Source: Ceratotherium simum simum (taxonomy: Eukaryota > Chordata > Mammalia > Perissodactyla > Rhinocerotidae). Taken from it: a DNA stretch of 64,000 nucleotides. Shown here one piece after another: positions 47,326-58,500 of the stretch. Position 1 is the first letter of the stretch. Each line of letters begins with the position of its first letter. The DNA lies in assembly GCF_000283155.1 (NCBI RefSeq), contig NW_004454195.1:2804111-2868110 (forward strand). Reading direction: 5' to 3'. Both the position numbers and the translations under genes were made by a program. The notes under the pieces are model-generated. The model did no database searches. It was not told the DNA's origin and saw only the letters and a program-made list of their open reading frames with translations.

Positions 47326-47680
47326 AGATCAGAAATATGAGGAAGAAGCAGCAAAAGAAAAAGAAGATAGTAAGGCTAAGTGAAAAACACAAGTGTGAGA
47401 GTGTTCTGCATACAAAGTGAAGAGAGTGTTTCAAGAAAGAAATTATCAGCTATGTGAAAGTCCTTTGACAGTATGAGTAAGGTGAGGACTGAGATGTTAC
47501 CATTGGGTTTAACATTATGGGATATATTTGTAACCTTGAAAAGGTCAATTTCAGTAGAATGGTGAGAAATAAAAGGTGAATGGAGTTCAACAGGAGAATG
47601 AGTGAAAAGCAGCATTATCTTCTGACTGGGGAGGAAAAGTTGGAGGTTTGAGGAGAGAGGATAAGTATTAAGTTATCTAG
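47305..47680 (-). mobile_element. L2 LINE, piece 4 of the split copy
   Basis: 'gtgaagagagtgtttcaaga', 'gtaaggtgaggactgagatg', 'ttaccattgggtttaacatt' and 'cagtagaatggtgagaaat' continue the reverse-complement L2 order towards its 5' side. The four pieces add up to roughly 1.4 kb. Confidence 0.75.
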
Positions 47681-47959
47681 AATGCAGCTATACTAATTCG
47701 TTTCATAGTTATACCCTGAAAGCATGCATGTGGCTATTTGGACTGGAAATACCAGTAATGTGGGTGTAGAAGGAAGGGTGTGGGCTCCCAGGGTACGTCT
47801 TCTTGTCTCTGGGGACTCTACTTTGTGGGAAGGAATACACCAGAGGAGAGAAAAGAGAGCTAGAGCTGTTGGCTGGATCTAAGGACAATACTGACTGTCA
47901 CTACCTTACCCTGGTTGTCATCATCTCTCATCATTTTTAATCCATAACTGCTATCTTTG
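47681..47959. other. No recognisable feature
   Basis: Unassigned spacer between two L2 copies. Confidence 0.4.
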
Positions 47960-48555
47960 TCTGCAGTCTTAGTGCCCCTCCATTCATTCTCTGGAATCAC
48001 ATTGTAATCTACCTAAAATGCAAATCTTATTCTGTTGACCTTGTTGCTTAAAATCCTCTCAAGGATCCATTAGAGGTCAGGTCCAATCTTCATAGATTAG
48101 CAGACAAGGTCTTTCATGACTTAGTTCTTGCTTGCCTTACCAAAGGCTTCTCTCACAGTTTCCCCGTAAACAACCACCAGTTCCTCAAATGCACCACAGC
48201 CTCACGTGTCTCTTTGCACATGCCGTTTCTACTTCCTGATGTCTTGTTATCAACTTGACTCTCTGCTCCTCATCTACAATCATATGTCCCTTCCACAGGA
48301 TTGTCTGCCTTGACTTTCCCCATTTAGATTAAGGTGCACTTTCTATGTGCTTGCTTATATCAAAATGTATTTTAATAATATTTTTACATTTTTGTGTTTT
48401 CAACTAGACTGTGAGCTTCTGAAGTTCAATGGCTATCTGTCTGTCTGATTGATTATGTTTACATTTCTATTGTAATTTACTCTCTAGCACCTAGTACAAT
48501 GCCTGAAACATCACAAATGCCAAAAAAAAAAATGCTTGTTAAATAAATGATGCAG
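47960..48555 (+). mobile_element. L2 LINE 3' end
   Basis: Forward L2 order: 'cttaaaatcctctcaaggat', 'acaaggtctttcatgactta', 'gtctctttgcacatgccgtt', 'actagactgtgagcttctga' and 'agcacctagtacaatgcctg', ending 'ttgttaaataaatgatg'. Opposite in orientation to the split L2 and therefore separate. Confidence 0.8.
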
Positions 48556-48612
48556 ATTCATCTAATATGTCACAAGTTATAACTTATTCTGATCATTAAG
48601 AAGAAACCTTGA

Positions 48613-49610
48613 GCAAGACAGTGAAAAGACAATCTAAAGAATGGGAGAAAATATTTGCAAATCATATATCTGATAAAGGTCTAGAATCTAGCATACATAA
48701 AGAACAGTTACAACTCAACAGCAAAAAGACAACCCAAATAAAAAATGACAAAACATTTGAATAGAAGTTTCTCTAAAGAAGATATACAAATGGCCAAGAA
48801 GCATGCGTAATGATACTTAACATCGTTGTAGTCATCAGGGAAATGCAGATCAAAACCACAATTAGATAGCACTTATCCTCCACTAGGATAACCATAATAA
48901 AAAAATCAGAAAATAACAAGAGTTGGTGAAGATGTGGAGAATTGTAGCCCTCTCATTTTGCTGGTAAGAATGTAAAATGGTGCAGCAAATGCAGAAAACA
49001 GTTTTGCAGATACTCAATAAGTTAAATATAGAATTACAACATGACCTACCAATTTCACTCCTAATACATACTCCAAACATTTGAAACCAGAAGTTCAAAC
49101 AAAAAATTGTACATGAATGCTCATGAAAGCACTGTTCATAATAGCCAAAAGAAAGAAATAACTCAAATGTCTATCAATTAAGGAATGGATAAACAAAATG
49201 TGTTATGTCCATGTGAGGGAATATTACTCAACTATAAAAAGAAATGAAGTACCGATATGTGCTACAACATGAATGAACCTTCAAAAAATATGCTAAATGG
49301 AAGGAGGCAAACACAAAAAGCCATCTATTGTATGATTCTGTTCATAGGAAATAATCAGAATAGGCAAACTCATAGAGATAGAAAGCAGATCAGTGGTTGC
49401 CAGAGGCTAGTGGTAGGAGAAAATAGAAAGTAGGCACTTCATAGGTATAGAGTGTCTGTTTGGAGGATGAAAAAGCTTTAGCACTAGATAGTGGTTATTG
49501 TTACACAACATTGTGAATGTGCTTAATGTCACTGAATTACATACTTTAAAATTGTTAAAATCATAAATTTTGTTATCTGTATGCTACCACGATAAAAGAG
49601 TTCCTTGAAA
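48613..49610 (+). mobile_element. 5'-truncated LINE-1, about 1 kb
   Basis: Begins in late ORF2 ('gaatgggagaaaatatttgc'), passes 'gtcatcagggaaatgcagat', 'ttggtgaagatgtggagaat', 'ggaatggataaacaaaatg' and 'gcagatcagtggttgccaga', and ends after 'actttaaaattgttaaaat' and a short A-rich tail. No intact frame. Confidence 0.85.
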
Positions 49611-49859
49611 GATAAAAATAAACTTTAGGATATCTCTTTGTTAGAGAAGGGATCTTAAGTTAGTGTTTTATTTTTTCTAAATCAAAATTAACTAAGAAAA
49701 CTATTTAACGAGAATTACATAGGAAGCTACTTTCTAATTGATGTAGATATACCTATTACTATGTTAGATACTAGAGAATAATTCAGGCATAAATAAAAGT
49801 GGCTATTGTTTGAATTAAAAGTGCAGAATTACAGAATGTTTTTTTCTGGTAACTAATTT

Positions 49860-49985
49860 ACATAGCTATGGAAGAGGAAACTGAGACTTTAGAGAAACTC
49901 TGTGTGTCCAATAGCACACAGCTAGTAAGTGGCAGAGCCTGCAGTAGAAGTCCCATTTCAAGACTCAGTTTCTATCTATCAGTAA
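49860..49985 (-). mobile_element. MIR SINE fragment
   Basis: 'ggaagaggaaactgagactt', 'gcacacagctagtaagtggc' and 'agagcctgcagtagaagtcc' are the reverse complement of the MIR core and B-box side. Confidence 0.75.
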
Positions 49986-50930
49986 CAATATAAATATAAA
50001 TTATTCTACAGAAGGTCAGAGCAACTCCATATGGCTGTCTATATGTTACTATCCAATAATTCAACCTGCGTTGGATTAAAATAAGCCCATCTGATTGCAA
50101 GCCCTAGTTAATGTAATTATCGTTAGGTAAACTCTAGCCCCCTAAAAAAGAACAGATTCTAGAACAGAGATGATTTAATATCTTCTAATCAACATAAGGA
50201 AGTATTATAGTTACAATATGCCTTTTCCAGCCACATGCCTGAGTAGTCAGCCTAAAAATATCTCCTGACTCAGAACATATACCAAAATATATCAAACATC
50301 TTATATAATGTATAGCTGAGGTCATATGAAATAATGGAACATCAGACTCCTAATTTAAAATGGATTTTAAAAGAAGGCATAAACCCACTAGGATAAGGAA
50401 AGTGGAAGAGGGAACAGCAGCATTAACATTTGGAAGCAGGAAGCATTACACTTGTGATAACGGAATTAGCAGCTCCTAAAAAAAGCTAAGTTCTAATCTA
50501 GCAGTGGGGAAAGCCAAGAAATGACTTTATACCACAGAATCCTGCCTCCCCAAAGGCTCAGGACTTAGCAGCATCACGTACCTAGTAATTGGGGTAAATT
50601 TGGGGAGAAACATATAGAGATTTGTTAAAATGTGTATGAGAAGCAGTTAGAAGCCCTAAACTTCTTCCCACACTTTGGCAGCAGACAATAGCTTTACATT
50701 GTGGAGAAGTTATAATAGCGTCTCTGGTTTGGGCAACACTAGGCTCAGTGGTTGTTAGGATTTGTTGAAAAACACTAAATACTGAGAACCCAACACTCTT
50801 CCCTTTGTCAGCTCTCAGAATGCTGGCAGCCAGGCCCACGAATTCCCAGCAGTTTATTGTAGCTACTTTGCAGAATCTAACCAGCCTAAGAGGAACAGTG
50901 TAAAGATACCAACATGTAGGGCTTCCCACT
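49986..50930. other. No recognisable feature
   Basis: No repeat family named; a 117-codon minus frame (50582-50935) has no recognisable domain. Confidence 0.4.
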
Positions 50931-50931
50931 T

Positions 50932-51357
50932 GCATTGTTTTCTCATGCTGCTGTAACCAAGTACCACGGGCTAGGTGGCTTAAAAATCTAGAATTTATTG
51001 TCTCACACTTCTGGAGTCTCTAAGTCTGAATTCAAGATGTTGGTAGGGTTGGCTCCTTCTGAGAGGTGTAAGAGCAAGATCTATTCCAGGTATCTCTCCT
51101 TGGCTTGTAGATGGTCATCTTTTCCCCGTGTCTTTGCACATCTTCTTTCTTCTACAAATGTGCCTGCGTCCATATTTCCCCTTTTTATAAGAAAGTCAGT
51201 CGTACTGGGTTAGGGCCTTCCCTAATGACCTCATTATAACGTGGTTACTTCTATAAAGACACTACCTCCAAATAAAGTCATATTGTGAGGTACTGGGAGT
51301 TAGAACTCCAATATATCTGTTCTGGGATAGACACAATTTGACTCATTACACCAACAA
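50932..51357 (-). mobile_element. MLT1-like (ERVL-MaLR) LTR
   Basis: On the minus strand the order is typical of MLT1 LTRs. In plus-strand terms: 'catgctgctgtaaccaagta', 'ggtggcttaaaaatctagaa', 'tttattgtctcacacttctg', 'ccttggcttgtagatggtca', 'tagggccttccctaatgacc' and 'ccaaataaagtcatattgtg'. It is a solo LTR with no internal viral genes nearby. Confidence 0.75.
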
Positions 51358-51984
51358 AACTACCAAGCTCCATGAACATACACAAAGCTTCTGATCTTCT
51401 TATTAATGCCTCACTTTTAGATATAAGTAGACAAAAAGACTGAGAAAATAACTTTGAGAAAACAGATATACAGAATGAAGGAAATTAAAAAAAAACAAAT
51501 TTTCAGACAGATATGAGAAGATATCAACAAACAAGAGCAGATGTTCTACTTGAGCCAGGGCTTAGCATCAATTCTGTTCCTATGTGGCTTTTTTTCTCTT
51601 TCATTTTTATAGATCTCAGAGCTGAGAAACTTTGTTCACATAAATAAGTAGATGAGAATGGAAGAAGTTTCCTTGTAGCTCTTAATTACTTGAACTCACT
51701 CTGTTACATATCAAAAATCACATACAGGTCTGTCATTAAAATTTTTTAAACATAAATTAACTAACAAAAGGATGGGATCCTACTAAAATTTTGTTGAAAG
51801 TTAAGCATTATGAACCACATGCCCTGCATAAAGTTATATTACCTAGTCATTAGAGTTATTGACTTCCTGTAAATAAAGTGCAGTGTTTCAAACTGTCCCT
51901 TTGGTATTCAAGGGACTATTATATTGTGAAGCAACGTTCCATAGTAAAAATTCTGAATGGATAAGCAGGTCTTCATTTTATTTT
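51358..51984. other. No recognisable feature
   Basis: A+T-rich; nothing identified. Confidence 0.4.
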
Positions 51985-52705
51985 ATTTTTCATTTTTCTT
52001 TAAATTAATATACAGAAACATTTATTATTCTGTGTGTACAGCTCTGTGAATTTTAACACAGGCATTAATTCATGTAAATATCTTGCCAGGGAGAAAATAG
52101 AATAGTTGGCATCAGCTCCTTCTCCCCAAAAAGTTTCTTTGGGCTACCATGACACCTTTGTAGTCACACTCTCTCTCCCACACCTCACCTCATCCTTGGT
52201 AAACACTGATCTGGTCTCCGTCACTATGTATTGTCTTTTGAAGAATGTTATATAAATGGATGCATACAGTATGTAACCTTTTGAGATATTTTTTTCACTT
52301 AGCATAATGCCTTTGAGATTTTTATAAGTTCGTTCTTTTTGTTGCCCAGTAATATTCAGTTGCATGGATTTACCACAGTTGTTACCTATTCATCTGTTGA
52401 AGGACGTTAGGTTGTTTCCAATTTGGAGCAATCATGAACAGAGCTGCTATAAACTTTTGTGTGTAGATTTTTATGTGAAGCTAGGTTTTCATTTCTCTAA
52501 GTTAAACACATGAGGGTAGGATTGCTAGGTCATATGTTAAGCATATGTTTAATGTTTTAAGAATCTGCCAAACCATTTTCCAGAGTGGCTATACAATTTT
52601 GCACTTATCAGCAATTTATGAGAGTTCCCCAGTGTCCCACATCTCACTAACACTTGATGTTTTCAGTACTGTTATCTTAGTCATTCCAATAGTTTTATGT
52701 AAAAT
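51985..52705 (-). mobile_element. LINE-1 3' region, antisense
   Basis: Plus-strand reading is the reverse complement of an old LINE-1 3' untranslated region and late ORF2: 'gctctgtgaattttaacaca', 'gtaaccttttgagatatttt', 'cacttagcataatgcctttg', 'ttacctattcatctgttgaa', 'tgggtaggattgct'-like text, 'aaaccattttccagagtgg' and 'gtgtcccacatctcactaac'. Confidence 0.8.
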
Positions 52706-52924
52706 GAGAAAAGAAGATATTTTTGAAATTTTGAAAGGAGAGGTGGGAAGGGAGAAACAGCATGACACTAAGCCATAAGCACCTTCTCAGATAGATCCCT
52801 TTAGGAAAAAAATAATGTGGAAGTTGAAATGAATTGCTTTCATTTAAAGTACTTATGCTCACATGCCTCATGGAGACATTATGACTTTGCAAAAGTCTAA
52901 AGATCTGCTCATAGAAGAACTTTC

Positions 52925-53265
52925 ATACTTAGACAATACTTAGACAAGAATGGTCATTGCAGTATTATAATAGAAAAAAAAAATGGAAAATAACCTGAAT
53001 GTCCATCAACTAGAAAATAAATAAATAAATTATAGTCTATTCATATAATGGAAAATACTGTTATTGTGAAAATGAATGATCTAGAGCTACATTTATTAAT
53101 CTGGATGAATTTCACAACATTAAATAAAAATGCAAAAATGTGTCGAGTATCATATCGAGGATAAAATATTTAAAAACATGAAAGATAATATTATGAATTA
53201 TTTAGGAATTCCTGTATATATAAAGTAAAATATAAGTACCAGTGTGTGAATTAAAAAAATAAATG
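52925..53265 (+). mobile_element. LINE-1 3' fragment
   Basis: 'tggtcattgcagtattataa', 'taacctgaatgtccatcaac', 'gtgaaaatgaatgatctaga' and 'ctggatgaatttcacaacat' belong to the late ORF2 and 3' region of an old LINE-1, opposite in orientation to the copy ending at 52705. Confidence 0.65.
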
Positions 53266-53269
53266 AATG

Positions 53270-55300
53270 AATTCCAGTTTCTGGTCCAGCAGTTACCAGG
53301 AGATTAGAAGTATCCACTCTGTCCTAACAATAAGTAAAAAGCTGAGCAAACTGAAAAATCAACAACTCTTTTTAGATGCAGCTGAGCAGTGAGGTCACAG
53401 GGAAAATTGTTGACCCCAAAACTGAAAAAACAGACAAACAGATACAGAGAACCACAACTTACCAGAGCACAAAACCACGAGCAGAAACCTCCTGGAGAAT
53501 AAGTGCTGCGGTAGGAAAATGTAAACTGAAATTGATGAGTTAAAAATTCCAGAGGGGACAATGTAAAAGAAATTAATAAATTCCTGGAGACATACAACCT
53601 ACCAAGAATGAATCATGAAGAAATAGAAAGTCTAAACAGACCAGTTACTAGTAAGGAGATTGAATTGGTAGTCAAAACCTGCCCAACAAACAAAAGTCCA
53701 GGACCAGATGGGTTCACTGGTGGATTCTACCAAACATTCAAATAAGAATTAATACAAGTCCTTCTCAAACTTTTCCAAAAAGTAGAAGAAGAAGAACACT
53801 TCCAAACTCATTTTACAAGGCCAACATCACCCTGATACAAAAACCAGACAAGGATGCCACAAGAAAATTACAGGCCAATATCCCTGATGAACATAGATGC
53901 AAAAATTCTCAACAAAATATTAGCAAACCAAATTCACTACTACATTAAAAGGATCATACACCATGATTGAATGAGATTTATTCCAGGCATGCAAGCATAG
54001 TTCAATATCAATCAATTAATGTGATATGCCACAATAACAGAATAAAGGATAAAATCATATGATCATCTCAATAGATGCAGAAAAAACATTTGACAAAATT
54101 CAGCATCCATTTATGATAAAAACTCTCACAAAGTGAGTATAGAGGGAAAGAACCTCAACATAATAGAGGTCATATATGACAAGCCCACAGCTAGCATCAT
54201 ACTCAATGGCGAAAGCTGAAAGCTTTTCCTGTAAGATGAGAAACAAGACAAGAATGCCCATTCTTGCCACTTTTATTCAACATAGTATTGGAAGTCCTAG
54301 CCAGAGCAATTAGGCAAGAAAAGGAAATAAAAGGCATCCAAATAGGGAAGGACGAAGTAAAACTGTCATTATTTGTGGATGACATGATATCATATACAGA
54401 AAACTCTCAAGATTCCACCAAAAACTTTTGTAACTAATAAATGAATTCAGTAAAGTTGCAGGATACTAAATCAATATGCAAAAATTTGTTGTGCTTCTAT
54501 ACACTAACAACTATCAGAAAGAGAAATTAAGGAAAAAATCCCATTTACGACTGCATCAAAAAGATAAAATACCTAGGAATAGGGGCTGGCCCAGTGGCAC
54601 AAGTGGTTAAGTGCATGCGCTCCGCTACGGCGGCCCTGGGTTCGCCTGTTCGGATCCAGGGCGCACACCGACGCACTGCTTGGCAGGCCATGCTGTGGCA
54701 GCATCCCGTATAAAGTTGAGGAAGATGGGCATGGATGTTAGTCCAGGGCCAGTCTTCCTCAGCAAAAAAAAAGAGGAATATTGGCAGATGTTAGCACAGG
54801 GCTGATCTCCTCACCAAAAAAAAAAAAAAAAAAAAACCTAGGAATAAATTTAATGGAGGAGGTTAAAGACCAATACACTGAAAACTATGAGACACTGAAA
54901 AAGAAATTGAAGAAGACACAAATAAATGGAAAGATATTCTGTGCTCATGGATCAGAAAAATTAATACTGTTAACATATCCACAGTACCCAAAGCAATCTA
55001 CGGATTCAATGCAATCCCTGTCAAAATTCTAATGGCACTATTTACAGAAATAGAACAAACAATCCTAAAATTTGTATGGAACCAGAAAAGATCCCAAATA
55101 GCCAAAGCAATCTTGAGAAAGAAGAACAAATCATGCTCCCTGATTTTAATCTATATTACAAAGCTATAGTAATCAAAACAGTATGGTATTGGCATAAGAA
55201 CAGACATATAGATCAATCGGAAAGAATAGAGAGCCCAGAAATAAACCCACACATAAATGGTCAATTAATTTATGACAGAGGAGCCAAGAATATACAATAA
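53270..55300 (+). mobile_element. Rearranged LINE-1: 5' untranslated region joined to ORF2 reverse transcriptase
   Basis: 53270 to about 53555 resembles a LINE-1 5' untranslated region ('aagtatccactctgtcctaa', 'gctgagcagtgaggtcacag', 'gcagaaacctcctggagaat'). From about 53560 the sequence is ORF2 reverse transcriptase ('ctggagacatacaacctacc', 'ttactagtaaggagattgaa'). ORF1 and the whole endonuclease are missing at the join. The catalytic box reads F-V-D-D at 54372-54383, so both Asp codons survive. Frames are broken throughout. An ERE SINE sits inside at 54582-54835, and ORF2 sequence resumes in register after it to about 55300. Confidence 0.75.
54571..54846 (+). mobile_element. ERE SINE inserted in LINE-1, with 11-bp target-site duplications
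   Basis: The body (54582-54835) starts 'ggggctggcccagtggcac', with the A box in 'tggcacaagtggttaagtgc' and the B box in 'ggttcgcctgttcggatcc'. It passes 'ccatgctgtggcagcatccc' and 'gccagtcttcctcagc', and ends in an A-run of about 20. 'acctaggaata' flanks it at 54571-54581 and 54836-54846. This is the most complete copy in the window and the clearest lineage marker. It encodes no protein. Confidence 0.97.
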
Positions 55301-55420
55301 GTGATGGTAAAATAGAAACTTCTATTTTTCTTATTCTTAATTGATCTAACAGCTAACATTTTGTTCAAAATAATAACAACGTCTTAGACTATGTATTCCC
55401 GTGCATCTGTAAATGTGTGT

Positions 55421-55478
55421 ATATATCTATATCTATATCTATATCTATATCTATATCTATATCTATATCTATATCTAA
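55421..55478 (+). repeat. (TATATC)n hexamer microsatellite
   Basis: About nine perfect tandem copies of the hexamer, inside LINE-1 inter-ORF sequence. The perfect copies suggest it is still length-variable. Confidence 0.97.
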
Positions 55479-56018
55479 TCAGGTGCTTGGTTTACCCCAT
55501 TACGCAATATAATGTTATTTGAAAATGGAACAATATACTATAAATGTATATTGTGAACTCTAGAGCAATCACTGAAAAAAAGAAAAAAAATATTATAATC
55601 GATATGCTAAGAAAGGAGGAAAATAAAATCATATAAAATGCTCAATTAAAACCACAAAAGCAGAAAAAGTGTGTAAGACAAAAATAGGAATGAAGAACAA
55701 GAGGAACACATAGAAAATAGTAACAAATGTGGTAAATATTACTCTAATTATATTAATAATTACTTTAAATATCAATGGTCTAAATATACTAATTAGAAGA
55801 GATTGTAAGAGTGGATCAAAAAATAAGAACAAATCATATGTTGTCTATAAAAAATCCACTTTAAATATAAAAACATATATAGATTAAAAGTAAAGAGATG
55901 GAAAAAATTATATCATGCTAACACTAATTGAAAGTAAGCTGGAGTAGCTATATCAATTTCAGATAGAGCAAACTTCAGAGCAAGGAGTGTTATCAGGGAT
56001 AAAGAGGGCTATTACGTA

Positions 56019-56396
56019 TTGATAGAGGAGTCAATACTCCAAGAAGGCATAACAACCCTTGACATGTATGCACCTAACAACAGAGTGTTAAAATATGTGC
56101 GGAAAAGTCTGAGAGAACTGCAAGGAGAAATAGATGAATCCACTACTATAGTTGGAGACTTTAATGACCCTGTCTCAGAAATGGACAAATCCAGAAGGCA
56201 GAAAATCTGTAAGGACATAGTTGAATTCAACAGCACCATCAATCAACTGGATATAATTGGCATCTATAGACTACTTCATCCAATAGCAGCAGAATACACA
56301 TTCTTCTCAAGCTCATATCAAACATTCACCAAAGTAGATCACATTCTTGGCCATAAAACACACCTTAACACGTTTAAAGAAATAGAAATCATATAA
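56019..56396 (+). pseudogene. LINE-1 ORF2 endonuclease remnant
   Basis: A 125-codon open stretch of the endonuclease domain inside the 55303-57846 element. Visible landmarks are 'ITTLDMYAPNN', 'TIVGDFNDPVSEM' (conserved G-D-F-N), 'AAEYTFFSSSYQTFTKVDH' and 'ILGHK'. It ends at a stop before the S-D-H motif, where LINE-1 sequence continues in altered frames. No function is expected. Confidence 0.85.
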
Positions 56397-57847
56397 AACC
56401 TGCTCTCAGAACACAGTGGAGTTATACTAGAAATTTATAAAAGAAAGATAGCTTGAATGCCCCATTTTACTTGGAGATTAAAAGATACACTTCAAACAAG
56501 ATCAAAGAAGAAATCTCAAGAGAAGTTAAAACATATTTTGAACCAAATGAAAGGGAAATACAACATAAATTTGTGGAATGCAACTGAAGCAGTGCTTAGG
56601 GGGAAATTTAAAGCATGGAATGCATATATTGGAGAAGAAAGATCTAAAACCAATAATATAAGTTTCCACCTTAGGAAATTAGAAAAAGAAGAACAAATTA
56701 AATCCAAAATAAGCAGAAGAAAAGAAATAATAAAAATTCGAACAAAAATCAGTGAAACTGAAAACAGGAAATCAATATGAAAAAATCAACAAAACCAAAA
56801 CCTGCTTCTTGGAAAAGATAAATAAAATCAATAAACCCCTAGCTAGGACAACTAACAAAGAAAGAGAGAAGATACAAATTACTAATATGAGAAATGAAGA
56901 GGAGGCATCACTACAGATCCCATTGATATTAAAAGGATAATAAGGGAATTTTATAAACAACTCTATGCCCACACATTTGATAACCCAGATGGAATGGACC
57001 AATTCCTTGAAAGATACAATCTGTCAAAATTCACCAAGAAGAAATAGACAATCTGAATAGGGGTATACCTATTAAAGAAATTGAATTAATAATTAATAGC
57101 CTTCCAAAATAGAAAGATTCAGGCCTAGATGGGTTCATTGGTGAATTCTACAAACATTTAAGGAAGAAATTATTCCAATTCTCTACAATCTCTTTCAGAA
57201 CACAGTAGCACAGGGAATACTTCCACTTCATTCTATGAGGGCCGCATTACTCTGATCCCAAAACCAGACAAAGACATTAGATGAAAAGAAAACTACAGAC
57301 TAACATCTCCCATGACCATTGATGTAAAAATCCTCAGCAAAATATTAGCAAATCAAATCTAACAATGTATAACAAGAATTATGCAATATGACCATGTGGG
57401 ATTCACTCCAGACATGCAAGGCTGGTTCAACATTCAAAAATCATTTAATTTAATTCATCATATTAATGAACTAAAGAAGAAAAATCAGTGATTGTATCAA
57501 TAGATACAGAAAAAGTATTTGATATAATACAACACCCATTCATGATAATACCTTTCGCAAACTAGGAATACAGGGCAACTTCCTCAACCTGAAAAAGGAT
57601 ATCTACGAAAACCTACAACTATCTTACTTAATGGCGAGAAATGCCGAGGTTTCCTGCTAAGATAAGAAAAAGATAAAGTTGTGCTCTATCACCAGTTTTT
57701 TTCAACATCATACTGGAAGTCCTAGTTAATGCAATAAGACAGAAAGGAAATAAAAGGTATGCTGACTGGGAAGGAAGAAATAAAACTGTCTTTGTTCGCA
57801 GATGACACGATAGTCTATGTAGAAAATCCAAAAGACATGGGGGAAGC

Positions 57848-58322
57848 TTAAATGCACATTTCTAATTGGAAAAAAGCCAATCTGAGAAGGCTGTATGTTG
57901 TATGATTTCAACTATATAACATTCTGGAAAAGGCGAAATTATGTAAACAGTTAAAAAATCAGTAGTTGCCAGGGGTTAGAGGAGGGATGGTGAATAGGCA
58001 GAACACAGAAGATTGTCAGAGCAGTAAAACTACTCTGTGTGATACTACACTGGCGGATACATGTCATTATATGTTTGTCAAAACACTTTGAATGTACCAC
58101 CAAGAATGAACTCTAATGCAAACTATAGACTTGGGGTGACAATGATGTGTTAGTGTAGGTTCTTCGATGGTAACAAATGTACCCCTCTGGTGCAGGATGT
58201 TGATTGTATAAGAGGTTGTGCATGTGTGGGGTCAGGGGATATATGGGAACTCTCTGTACTTGCCACTCAGTTTTGCTGTGAACCTACAACTGCTGTAAAA
58301 ATAGTATATTTATTTTAAAAAG
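57848..58322 (+). mobile_element. LINE-1 3' untranslated region
   Basis: 'gccaatctgagaaggctgta', 'acattctggaaaaggcgaaa', 'tagttgccaggggttagagg' and 'agttttgctgtgaacctaca' match the 3' end also seen at 28130-28576. It is either the tail of the preceding element after a deletion of late ORF2, or a separate insertion. Confidence 0.8.
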
Positions 58323-58379
58323 TAAATAAATGTCAGTGATTGGTAGGAAGATATGAAAATGCAATCATAAGTGTTATAC

Positions 58380-58500
58380 CTGGGGGTTCTACAATTGTAA
58401 TATTTCTTAAGCTCAGTTGTGGATACACAAATATTTGTTACATAATTCTTTATGCCTTTTTTGCTTATCTGAAATATTTAATAAAATATGTGAAAATATA
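58380..58500 (+). mobile_element. Possible old LINE 3' end fragment
   Basis: 'cacaaatatttgttacataa', 'ttctttatgccttttttgct' and 'tgaaatatttaataaaatat' resemble the terminal bases of old LINE 3' ends. Low certainty. Confidence 0.3.

Larger units (their letters stand above)
55303..57846 (+). mobile_element. LINE-1, inter-ORF region through reverse transcriptase
   Basis: Starts in the spacer before ORF2 ('cttattcttaattgatctaa', 'atgtatattgtgaactctag') and then carries endonuclease, linker and reverse transcriptase sequence. Endonuclease remnants show V-G-D-F-N and 'VDHILGHK'. The reverse transcriptase box is intact as F-A-D-D at 57795-57806, but the frames are broken. A hexamer microsatellite has expanded at 55421-55478. 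ORF2 stops abruptly at about 57846, where a LINE-1 3' end follows. Confidence 0.8.

Noticed and set aside
54582..54660. Possible tRNA gene (A and B boxes)
   Set aside because: The boxes belong to the tRNA-derived head of the ERE SINE; no cloverleaf of a functional tRNA is evident and an A-tail with target-site duplications follows.
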